A stretch of DNA of 64,000 nt from Magnetococcales bacterium (GTDB taxonomy: Bacteria > Pseudomonadota > Magnetococcia > Magnetococcales > UBA8363). The notes beneath the pieces were generated by a model that had not been told where the DNA came from, searched no databases, and saw only the letters and a program-made list of their open reading frames with translations. The stretch is from positions 1-64,000 of the forward strand of contig JADFYU010000008.1 of the NCBI GenBank assembly GCA_015232865.1, given 5' to 3'. This document shows, piece after piece, positions 18,142 to 25,352 of the stretch. Each line of letters begins with the position of its first letter. Positions within the stretch are counted from its first letter, which is position 1. Both the position numbers and the translations under genes were made by a program.

Positions 18142-19512
18142 ATGGCAAAAATGATTAAACGAAACAAGGCCGTCTCCGTTCGCCCATTGAAATCCGGCCA
18201 ACCTACCGGTGCCGTCCTCGCCTTCCAGGGGCTGAAAGATTCCATTCCTATGCTGCACGGCAGCCAGGGATGCAGTGCTTTTACCAAGGTCTTTTTTGTC
18301 CGCCATTTTAAAGAACCAATCCCCCTGCAAACCACGGCCATGGATCAGATCAGCACAGTAATGGGCGGGGATGAAAATATTTTCAAAGGTCTGGAAACCC
18401 TGTCTAAAACGAAAAAAGCCCAGGTGATCGGTTTAATCACAACCGGACTGACCGAGGTACAAGGTGCCGATATTCATCGCGTGGTCGATCAGTTCCGCAG
18501 CCAACACCCGGAACTGGACAAACAGATTGTAGTGGTCCCGGTCAATGCCGCAGACTTTACCGGCTGTCTGGAAAGTGGTTTTGCCAAAGCGGTCCATGCC
18601 ATCATCGAACATCTTGTCTTGAAAATAGATGCTGAATTCATGGAGTGGAAAAGCAGCCCCTTCATCAACCTCCTGCCCGGCGCCCATCTCACCCCTGGAG
18701 ATCTGGACGTCCTGAAAGAGTACGTCACCGCCTTTGATTTGGACCCTCTGGTTTTGCCGGATCTTTCCAGTGCATTGGACGGTCATTTACCCCTGGAGCG
18801 CAGTAGCCCGGTTTCAGTGGGCGGCACCCTTTGGGAAGAGCTATCGTCCACTTCCCTGGCTCGTGCCACACTGTCGTTTGGTCGAGCCATCCAGGATTCG
18901 GCTCAATATCTGCAAGAACGCCGGGCCATACCCAGCCACCATCTGGATGGAATGATGGGGTTACGAGCCACGGATCGATTGATTGCGTTACTGAAAAAAT
19001 TGAGCGGTAACGATGTGCCACAGTGGATAAAGCGAGATCGATCCAGACTGTTGGATGCGATGATGGATACCCATTTTTCACTGACCAACGCTCGGGTCGC
19101 TCTGGCGGGAGATCCCGATTGGTTGTTGCAATGGAAATCTTTCTTGGGCGATGTCGGAATCAAAACCCCGGTCGTCGTCGCCTCCACCGGAACCAAGGAG
19201 TTGGCCAACAGTGATTTTGAAACGGTCAAGATTGGCGACTTGGAAGATATGGAAGAGTGGATCAAACGGCTGGATGACAAAGACAAACCCCATGCCTTGA
19301 TCGGAAACAGTCATGTGGCTGAAGTAGCCGGTCGTCTTGGTCTGCCCGCCATCCGCTCCGGCTACCCGCTCTATGATTGGACGGGCGGTCATGCCAGAAG
19401 ATGGATCGGATATGAGGGAGCCAGACAAACCCTGTTTGAACTCTCCAACGCCATTGTTCATGCCGGCGATCACAAACTATCGCCATACCGTTCCCGTTTT
19501 GCTGCGGCTTGA
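18142..19512 (+). CDS. nifN: FeMo-cofactor scaffold protein NifN
   Basis: NifN is the beta-like partner of NifE. The 456 residues begin MAKMIKRNKAVSVRPLKSGQP, then GAVLAFQGLKDSIPMLHGSQGCSAFTKVFFVRHFKEP, a standard NifN N-terminus. Later come TTGLTEVQGADI and SGYPLYDWTGGHARRWIGYEGA. It is not fused to NifX or NifB as in some anaerobes. Start: ATG at 18142 after AAGGAG; a GTG at 18133 is in frame but overlaps nifE and has poorer spacing. Confidence 0.97.
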   Translation: MAKMIKRNKAVSVRPLKSGQPTGAVLAFQGLKDSIPMLHGSQGCSAFTKVFFVRHFKEPIPLQTTAMDQISTVMGGDENIFKGLETLSKTKKAQVIGLITTGLTEVQGADIHRVVDQFRSQHPELDKQIVVVPVNAADFTGCLESGFAKAVHAIIEHLVLKIDAEFMEWKSSPFINLLPGAHLTPGDLDVLKEYVTAFDLDPLVLPDLSSALDGHLPLERSSPVSVGGTLWEELSSTSLARATLSFGRAIQDSAQYLQERRAIPSHHLDGMMGLRATDRLIALLKKLSGNDVPQWIKRDRSRLLDAMMDTHFSLTNARVALAGDPDWLLQWKSFLGDVGIKTPVVVASTGTKELANSDFETVKIGDLEDMEEWIKRLDDKDKPHALIGNSHVAEVAGRLGLPAIRSGYPLYDWTGGHARRWIGYEGARQTLFELSNAIVHAGDHKLSPYRSRFAAA

Positions 19513-19526
19513 ATCAGGAGAGAGCT

Positions 19527-20024
19527 ATGATCATACAGCGTAATTTTCAAGTTGTCCCCAATACCGGACAATTGTCTGACCCCATGGAAAAACAATCTCT
19601 TCTTGCCGCTTTTGCCAGCAGCGACATGAAACAGGTAAACGAACATTTCGGAACCGCCAGTCGGTTTGTCATCTATCGTATTTCCAGCACACAGAAAACC
19701 CTGGAACAGGTCTGTGAGTTTGATTCCGCCAAACAGGATGGAAATGAGGATAAATTGGGACCACGTCTGCAAGCACTCTCTGGTTGCCACTCCATTCATT
19801 GCCTGGCGGTGGGGGCCTCCGCCGTCAGACTTCTTCTGAAAAGAGGGATCTATCCGGCCCAAGTTGAGGATGCGACGCCGATCCAAAACATTTTGAACAA
19901 TATACAAAATGAGTTGATAGAGGGAACACCCCCTTATCCGACGAATAGATTGGCCGGGAGAAAAAACCAAGCGGAGGCTGATTCTTTTAAACAGACTTTG
20001 TTGGAAGACATTTGGTTGGAATAA
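19527..20024 (+). CDS. nifX: FeMo-cofactor carrier protein NifX
   Basis: NifX carries NifB-cofactor and the VK cluster between NifB and NifEN. The 165-residue protein has the cofactor domain LLAAFASSDMKQVNEHFGTASRFVIYRIS, with the HFG..xxF motif, and CHSIHCLAVGASAVRLLLKRGIYPAQVED. A 30-residue hydrophilic C-terminal tail extends beyond the usual end. Start: ATG at 19527 behind AGGAGAG; a TTG at 19509 overlaps nifN. nifN and nifX are 14 bases apart. Confidence 0.95.
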   Translation: MIIQRNFQVVPNTGQLSDPMEKQSLLAAFASSDMKQVNEHFGTASRFVIYRISSTQKTLEQVCEFDSAKQDGNEDKLGPRLQALSGCHSIHCLAVGASAVRLLLKRGIYPAQVEDATPIQNILNNIQNELIEGTPPYPTNRLAGRKNQAEADSFKQTLLEDIWLE

Positions 20025-20087
20025 GCCTGACAAGCGAACATTGCCAGAACAAACTCGATTACATGGATAAACTTTAGGAGCGATACG

Positions 20088-20546
20088 ATGAGTGAAACAG
20101 AATTGGACCCCATTTATGAATCTGCCTTTGTTGCGGAGCTGGTCAAGCAGATGCGATCTTTGGACACCTATGGTGTTCAGGACAAAGCCACACCGGAAAA
20201 GTTGATAAAACCATTCATCATCAGCAAAGAAGAACGCAAACAAATTCCCATTATCGGCGATCCGAACCCGGCGACCATGGCCCGTGTCAGCGCATTCTAC
20301 AATGCGGTTTCGATGATGATTGAACAGGAGTGCGGTCTCATGGCACGCCCGTTCTTGAACCTCAATCATGAAGGGTTCGGTTCCCTGCTGATTATTGTCG
20401 GCAAGCTTGTCGTCATCGATCGATCCTTGCGGGATGTGCACCGTTTCGGTTTTCCAGACATCTCAGCGCTCAAGACTGAATCCGACAAACTGCTCAACAT
20501 TGCGTTGGGCCGAATCGGCAGCTACTCCGAAGTAGCCGGACTGTAA
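20088..20546 (+). CDS. NifX-associated nitrogen fixation protein (DUF269)
   Basis: This 152-residue protein is the DUF269 family member that nearly always follows nifX. Characteristic segments are FVAELVKQMRSLDTYGVQDK, FYNAVSMMIEQECGLMARPFLNLNHEGFGSLLIIVGKLVVIDRSLRDVHRFGFPDI and a closing helix. A Shine-Dalgarno TAGGAG precedes the ATG. Its biochemical job is not established; its constant position between nifX and the ferredoxin gene suggests a role in cofactor assembly. Confidence 0.95.
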   Translation: MSETELDPIYESAFVAELVKQMRSLDTYGVQDKATPEKLIKPFIISKEERKQIPIIGDPNPATMARVSAFYNAVSMMIEQECGLMARPFLNLNHEGFGSLLIIVGKLVVIDRSLRDVHRFGFPDISALKTESDKLLNIALGRIGSYSEVAGL

Positions 20547-20569
20547 AACGAGAAATAAGGAGTATTACC

Positions 20570-20890
20570 ATGTCTCATTTGACCGGTATCACCCGAGCTG
20601 GCACCCCTTGGACACCACGGTTTGTAACTGGACTGGACTATCGAAGCTGTATCGGTTGCGGACGCTGTTTCAAAGTGTGCTCCAGGGATGTCTTTGATTT
20701 GGTGGAACGCAGCGAACTGATCGAAGAACTCGGTGAAGATGAGGAAAATTGGGATGATGACGGATTTGATGATGATGGTGCCTATGTGATGAAACTGGCC
20801 AATATGGATGATTGTATCGGCTGTGAATCCTGCGCCAAAGTCTGTCCCAAAAAATGTCATACCCATGAACCCCTGGAACAGGTTGCCTGA
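20570..20890 (+). CDS. fdxB: nif-associated 2[4Fe-4S] ferredoxin III
   Basis: The 106-residue ferredoxin carries two tetranuclear cluster motifs: CIGCGRCFKVC (first Pro replaced by Ser) and CIGCESCAKVCPKKC. Between them is a very acidic insert (EELGEDEENWDDDGFDDDG) common to FdxB. It sits directly after the DUF269 gene as in many diazotrophs. It probably passes electrons in cofactor assembly or to nitrogenase; the exact partner is unknown. modB starts 5 bases after its stop. Confidence 0.93.
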   Translation: MSHLTGITRAGTPWTPRFVTGLDYRSCIGCGRCFKVCSRDVFDLVERSELIEELGEDEENWDDDGFDDDGAYVMKLANMDDCIGCESCAKVCPKKCHTHEPLEQVA

Positions 20891-20895
20891 CCATC

Positions 20896-21585
20896 ATGCT
20901 CTGGCAACCGGTCATTCTCAGCTTAAAACTGGCGACGGCGACGACAATCATTCTGCTGATTGTTTGCTGGCCCCTGGCTTGGTGGTTGGCAACCACCGAC
21001 AATCGCTACAAATCGGTTGTGGCGGCCATCACGGCACTGCCTCTTGTACTGCCGCCGAGCGTGTTGGGATTTTACCTGCTGCTCCTGCTCTCGCCCAACG
21101 GCCCGGTTGGTGGTATTTGGGACAGTTTGACCGGTCAAGGGGGGTTGGCATTCACTTTCATCGGACTTCTCATCGCCTCCTGTATCTACTCCTTTCCCTT
21201 TGTTGTTCAGCCGCTACAGGCGGCTATGGAAAAACTGGATTTAAACCAAGTAGAAGCGGCCTGGACCCTGGGAGCCAGTAAAAGACGAACGCTTTGGTCT
21301 GTGGTGCTCCCGCAGATTCGACACGGAATTCTGTCGGCGACTATTCTTGGTTTTATTCATACCTTGGGAGAGTTCGGCGTCGTGCTGATGGTGGGGGGTA
21401 ATATTCCTGGCCAGACACAGGTTATCTCCATTGCGATCTATGAACAGGTTGAGCTGATGGATTATCACTCCGCACATATTTTGAGCGGGGGATTGGCTCT
21501 CTCCGCCTTTATGGTTTTATTTCTGGTTTATACCATGCTGGGACAATCGGCCGGGCAGACGAAATGGAGGAGATCCTCGCCATGA
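20896..21585 (+). CDS. modB: Molybdate ABC transporter permease
   Basis: The 229-residue inner-membrane protein has about five transmembrane helices (ILSLKLATATTIILLIVCWPLAWWLA at the start) and the permease EAA loop VEAAWTLGASKRRTLWSVVLPQIRHGILSA. The segments ITALPLVLPPSVLGFYLLLLLSP and GFIHTLGEFGVVLMVGGNIPGQTQ are diagnostic of ModB. It would import molybdate for FeMo-cofactor. The periplasmic binding protein ModA is not encoded nearby, so this pair must use one encoded elsewhere. It overlaps modC by four bases (ATGA). Confidence 0.95.
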   Translation: MLWQPVILSLKLATATTIILLIVCWPLAWWLATTDNRYKSVVAAITALPLVLPPSVLGFYLLLLLSPNGPVGGIWDSLTGQGGLAFTFIGLLIASCIYSFPFVVQPLQAAMEKLDLNQVEAAWTLGASKRRTLWSVVLPQIRHGILSATILGFIHTLGEFGVVLMVGGNIPGQTQVISIAIYEQVELMDYHSAHILSGGLALSAFMVLFLVYTMLGQSAGQTKWRRSSP

Positions 21586-22688
21586 GCGACCTGGATTTTT
21601 CCATACGCTATACCCGTTCAGACCGTTTTTCCCTGCAAGCCCATCTCTGCCTGCCCGGAGAGGGAACCACCGCCATAGTGGGTGGCTCAGGAGGTGGAAA
21701 AACCACGCTGCTGCGGATATTGGCCGGTTTGGAATCCCATGTGGAAGGTACCATAGCTCTCGGTGGTCATGAGTGGTTGAACAGTGCAAAAAAAATCAAT
21801 CTGCCCCCTCAAAAGCGTCATGTCGGAGTGGTATTCCAGGATTATGCCCTGTTTCCCCATATGACCGTTTCTCAGAACATAGCCTTTGGAATCAATGAGA
21901 AAAACAGACTCAACATGCCGGATTATCTTCGCCGATTCGATCTCTCCGGTCTGGCGGACGAGTACCCGTCCGCCCTCTCCGGCGGACAACGGCAACGGGT
22001 GGCATTGGCCCGCGCCCTGGCGACTCATCCTGAACTCCTTTTACTGGATGAGCCATTCTCTGCTGTCGATGTTCCACTGCGGTCCAAATTACGGGATGAG
22101 CTTTGGCGTATCATCCGTCACCAGGGTATTCCAGCACTACTGATTACCCATGACTTGAGCGACGTTCGATTGCTGGCTGATTGGGTCGTAGTGGTCGATG
22201 AAGGACGGATCATCCGATCTGGCCCAACCAATTTAGTCCTTTCCCGCCCTCGCAGCCAACGGGCGGCACGCATCCTGGGCTGGGACAATCTATTGCCCCT
22301 GACGGGGATATCCGGCAACACCGTGCAGGGAGATTGGGGAACCCTTCGTCTCAACCAACCGGTTCCGGAAGGAGCCGTCTCCCTTGGCATTCTACCTGAC
22401 CGGATCTCGATTGTTTCACAGCCGGGTTCAAACAATCTACCGGTCACCTTGGAGAGAATCTCCCGTGCAGCCGGCGGGCTGGAGCTGAACTGTCGCCTTT
22501 TGGACGGCACCCGCTTGCGGGTTTTACAATCCATGGACGAACCGATCCCGGCTCCCGGCCCTTTGATGGTGTATCTGCCAGAAAAAAACCTGCACTGCTT
22601 GGGGGATGCGACCCCGCTCCAGGATGCGGATTCCACGGCAAGAGAGCAGGTCTCGTTTACCACTCCGGCCAATGAGGAGGCCGCCTGA
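21582..22688 (+). CDS. modC: Molybdate ABC transporter ATP-binding protein
   Basis: The 368-residue ATPase has Walker A GGSGGGKTT, Q-loop VVFQDYALFPHM, signature LSGGQRQRVALARALA, Walker B LLLLDEPFSAVD and the H-loop LLITHDLSD. A C-terminal TOBE-type molybdate regulatory domain spans about residues 285-350. Start: ATG at 21582, 10 bases after GGAGGA and overlapping the modB stop; an ATG at 21564 is also in frame. It shares one base with nifV, so modBC is translationally locked into the nif operon. Confidence 0.95.
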   Translation: MSDLDFSIRYTRSDRFSLQAHLCLPGEGTTAIVGGSGGGKTTLLRILAGLESHVEGTIALGGHEWLNSAKKINLPPQKRHVGVVFQDYALFPHMTVSQNIAFGINEKNRLNMPDYLRRFDLSGLADEYPSALSGGQRQRVALARALATHPELLLLDEPFSAVDVPLRSKLRDELWRIIRHQGIPALLITHDLSDVRLLADWVVVVDEGRIIRSGPTNLVLSRPRSQRAARILGWDNLLPLTGISGNTVQGDWGTLRLNQPVPEGAVSLGILPDRISIVSQPGSNNLPVTLERISRAAGGLELNCRLLDGTRLRVLQSMDEPIPAPGPLMVYLPEKNLHCLGDATPLQDADSTAREQVSFTTPANEEAA

Positions 22689-23824
22689 TGAACCAGAAAC
22701 CGATCATTCTGGATGATACCACCCTGCGGGATGGCGAACAGAGTGCTGGCGTCGCTTTTACCACCGATGAAAAAATGGCCATCGCTCGCGCTTTGGATGC
22801 CATTGGCGTACCGGAGATGGAGGTCGGCATTCCAGCAATGGGAGAGATGGAAAGAGAAGAGATTCGCATCCTGGCCAATCTGGGACTGAAGGCCGATCTG
22901 TTGGTGTGGTGTCGCATGGATTTCAACGATTATTCCATCTGCCCCTCTCTCGGAATTGATCGGGTGGACCTCTCCATCCCGGTCTCCAATCAACAGATTA
23001 AAAACAAACTGGGGAGCACCCCGGAACATATTTTAAGTCGCATTCACCAGGAGGTCTCTCGGGCCGGAGATCTGGGACTTTCCGTCTGCGTCGGCCTTGA
23101 AGACGCCTCTCGTGCCAGTATGGATTTTTTATGTCGAGTAACCCAGATTGCTGCCCAAGCTGGGGCGCAGCGAATCCGTTTTGCCGATACGGTAGGAATA
23201 TTAGACCCCTTTCAAACCTTTGAATCCATCCGCCGCTTACGATCCATAACCGATCTGGATATAGAGATTCACGCTCATGACGATCTGGGACTGGCAACCG
23301 CCAACTCCCTGGCGGCGGTAAGAGCCGGAGCAACCCACATCAATACCACCGTCAACGGGTTGGGTGAGCGTGCTGGCAATGCTCCCTTGGAAGAGGTGGC
23401 CATGGGCTTGAAACAGACCATGGGTCTCCACACCGGCATTGATCTTCTGGGACTGCCGGCTTTGAGCGAATTGGTTGCCCTCGCCAGCGGTCGCCCACTC
23501 TCCTGCCAAAAGAGTCTGGTTGGCAGTGCGGTTTTTAGCCATGAAAGCGGCATCCATGTGGATGGACTGCTCAAAGATATAGAAAACTACCAGGGGGTAA
23601 ACCCCAGTGAACTGGGACGTCATCACCATTTTGTTCTCGGCAAGCACTCTGGCCGCAGCGCGGTTCATCAAATCTACGCCGATTTGGGCTACGATCTGAC
23701 CCCTGGCCTGGTCAATATCATTCTTCCATTGCTTCGAACGTACGCCACTCAGAGAAAACAATCTCCCAACGCAAAAGCACTCGTTGACATTCTTGCCCAT
23801 GCAACGATTGAAGCCAACAGTTGA
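22688..23824 (+). CDS. nifV: Homocitrate synthase NifV
   Basis: NifV condenses acetyl-CoA with 2-oxoglutarate to give homocitrate, the organic ligand of FeMo-cofactor. The 378 residues have the DRE-TIM signature DDTTLRDGEQSAGVAFT, the metal-binding EIHAHDDLGLATANSLAA and NTTVNGLGERAGNAPLEE, and the C-terminal FSHESGIHVDGLLKD. The length matches nif-type homocitrate synthases; isopropylmalate synthase is excluded by context and its longer C-terminus. It follows modC with a one-base overlap. Confidence 0.96.
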   Translation: MNQKPIILDDTTLRDGEQSAGVAFTTDEKMAIARALDAIGVPEMEVGIPAMGEMEREEIRILANLGLKADLLVWCRMDFNDYSICPSLGIDRVDLSIPVSNQQIKNKLGSTPEHILSRIHQEVSRAGDLGLSVCVGLEDASRASMDFLCRVTQIAAQAGAQRIRFADTVGILDPFQTFESIRRLRSITDLDIEIHAHDDLGLATANSLAAVRAGATHINTTVNGLGERAGNAPLEEVAMGLKQTMGLHTGIDLLGLPALSELVALASGRPLSCQKSLVGSAVFSHESGIHVDGLLKDIENYQGVNPSELGRHHHFVLGKHSGRSAVHQIYADLGYDLTPGLVNIILPLLRTYATQRKQSPNAKALVDILAHATIEANS

Positions 23825-23871
23825 AGTTAAAAATCGATTTTCAACTATTTTTTAATGAAGGATATTTCAAA

Positions 23872-24375
23872 ATGAGTCTTGAACCACGATTTGATTATGG
23901 CCAGCATGTGCGTGTCACCCGAACCATTCGCAATGATGGTTCCTACTTCGGCAAACGTTCCGGTGAAGCGTTGGTCCGCTGCGGCCTGACCGGATTTGTA
24001 AAAAACGTCGGCACCTTTCTACAGGATCAGGTGATCTATGAGGTGCATTTTATTCAACAGGATATGGTTGTCGGCATTCGGGAAACAGAACTACAGGATG
24101 CCGATGAACCGTGGATTGAGACGCTATTCCAGAATAGGGATCATGTCATCAACAGAGTACCCATGGCCATCAATGGTAAAATCGTGATGCCCTCTGGCAG
24201 TAAAGGTCAGGTCGTCAAAATGATTTCCACCGACCCATCCAGTCCAATACTCTACCACGTCTCGTTTAGCGGGCGGACATTCCAAATTCCGGAAGGAGCC
24301 TTAACCCTGGATGAGGTCGAGTGCGAAAAAAGCGCCACCGGCTGCTCCAGTTGCTCCCTATCCGATCATTGCTGA
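23872..24375 (+). CDS. nifZ: P-cluster maturation protein NifZ, two-domain form with Cys-rich tail
   Basis: NifZ helps complete the second P-cluster of the MoFe protein. The 167-residue product has a full NifZ domain (RFDYGQHVRVTRTIRNDGSYF, then RCGLTGFVKNVGTFLQDQVIYEVHFI). A second SH3-like segment (NGKIVMPSGSKGQVVKMIS) covers residues about 95-150. The tail holds four cysteines in C-x7-C-x2-C-x5-C, not usual in NifZ and possibly a metal site. Start: ATG at 23872; the frame is open upstream through the nifV end. Confidence 0.92.
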   Translation: MSLEPRFDYGQHVRVTRTIRNDGSYFGKRSGEALVRCGLTGFVKNVGTFLQDQVIYEVHFIQQDMVVGIRETELQDADEPWIETLFQNRDHVINRVPMAINGKIVMPSGSKGQVVKMISTDPSSPILYHVSFSGRTFQIPEGALTLDEVECEKSATGCSSCSLSDHC

Positions 24376-24393
24376 GCCAGAAGGGGAAACAAC

Positions 24394-24699
24394 ATGGAAC
24401 CTACGAGAGAAAGCTATTTGACTATTGAGCCTCTTTTTGACAACGGGCTTCTCAATAGCTGCGGAGATCGTAACAATACCGCCAAGCTGATAGAAGTATT
24501 TGATAACGTGACCAGGTTGATGATGCTAAACAGCCCCTTCAACCAACGGTTTCCCCGTATTCTGCGCCAAGTGGCGCTCAACTACCAAAATGGCGACCCT
24601 CTTGCCCGAGAACACTTTTCAGACCCCTCCCACGTTCGTTTCATGCTGACGGATGTACTGGAATTTCTGGATTCAAAAAAAGCCAAACAGGAGATTTAG
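24394..24699 (+). CDS. Small nif-operon protein, paralogue of the 9529 gene
   Basis: I cannot name this 101-residue soluble protein. Residues 38-95 align without gaps to the C-terminal part of the small protein encoded behind draT, sharing VxRL, SPFN, GDPL, HF, PS and RFM..D. No cysteine pattern, signal peptide or membrane segment is present. It follows nifZ by 18 bases with an AGGGGAAAC site and is followed after 3 bases by the Rop-like gene, so it belongs to the nif transcript. Possible roles are nitrogenase assembly or regulation; the paralogue in the draT unit favours regulation, which is inference. Confidence 0.85.
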   Translation: MEPTRESYLTIEPLFDNGLLNSCGDRNNTAKLIEVFDNVTRLMMLNSPFNQRFPRILRQVALNYQNGDPLAREHFSDPSHVRFMLTDVLEFLDSKKAKQEI

Positions 24700-24702
24700 T
24701 TC

Positions 24703-24900
24703 ATGAGCGATGCCAACAACAGCGAGATCAAAAAACAATGGGCAAAGCTCAAACGCCAAGCCAGCGAAGTGGCGGGAGAGATCCATGATGTGGTGGAAGA
24801 TACCCTGTGGAGTGATTATGACCGCCTGCCTGAACTGAGTCAAAAGTTGGTCGAGGCCTGTCGTAAAGCCCAATCATTTCAGGCCGAACATGGACTGTGA
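24703..24900 (+). CDS. Rop-like (DUF683) nitrogen fixation protein
   Basis: The 65-residue protein is two helices: IKKQWAKLKRQASEVAGEIHDVVED and ELSQKLVEACRKAQSFQ, joined by a WSDYDRLP turn. This is the pattern of the short Rop-like DUF683 proteins usually encoded near nifX-DUF269 genes. They form four-helix-bundle dimers; their function is unknown. Three bases separate it from the preceding gene, and it seems to be the last gene of the nif operon. Confidence 0.8.
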   Translation: MSDANNSEIKKQWAKLKRQASEVAGEIHDVVEDTLWSDYDRLPELSQKLVEACRKAQSFQAEHGL

Positions 24901-25352
24901 GGAAGATCACGCCTGCCAGGACCAGCAACCAGCCGGTTGATCCCAACCGGTGCCCGATATTCTTGATTCGGAAGCCGAACGGTCAAATTGATAGACACCG
25001 ACCCGCACCGCTCTATTTTCTTTCACATAAGTTGACTCGCTTGTCACGTCAAACCGCTATCCTGGAAACGGTTTGACACCAAATTTTTCCTTACAGAAGG
25101 ACAGGTCCGATATCTCTATTGGGGCAACCGCTTTTCTCTCCCTCTTCCGGCCCACAGAAAGCCGATTCAGCCCGTGATTGGGTGCCCGAAAATCATAAGC
25201 AGATCCTGGATGGAGTCAACGGCATCCACGCCGAGAAGCCTGGAGTGGACTTTGGCAACAATTTCGGTCAGAATGACAATTCGAAATGAATCACTTGGGA
25301 AATCTCGAACGGGACATTTTATGCGATTCATGCCTATCTCTACAAGACCGTC
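24901..25352. other. Intergenic region after the nif operon
   Basis: About 450 bases. A CCGGTT/AACCGG hairpin (24933-24950) and a TTCGG/CCGAA hairpin (24967-24979) come first, then the stronger hairpin described separately at 25048. From about 25110 the kinase frame is open upstream except for a TGA at 25288. The conceptual peptide around WVPENHKQILDGVNGIHAEK might be a decayed coding remnant; I do not recognise it. Confidence 0.4.
25048..25077 (+). terminator. Hairpin, possible terminator of the nif operon
   Basis: GTCAAACCG and CGGTTTGAC form a perfect 9-bp stem around a 12-base loop. ACCAAATTTTT follows, a short delayed T-run. It is the strongest stem after the last nif gene. Confidence 0.5.

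Noticed and set aside
20041..20087. Extra sigma-54 promoter between nifX and the DUF269 gene
   Set aside because: A TTGCCAGA-like string is present but there is no GG/GC pair with correct spacing; the genes are most simply one operon.
25110..25352. Upstream extension of the giant kinase
   Set aside because: The kinase frame has a TGA at 25288, so the upstream peptide cannot be part of the protein; it is noted only as a possible remnant.
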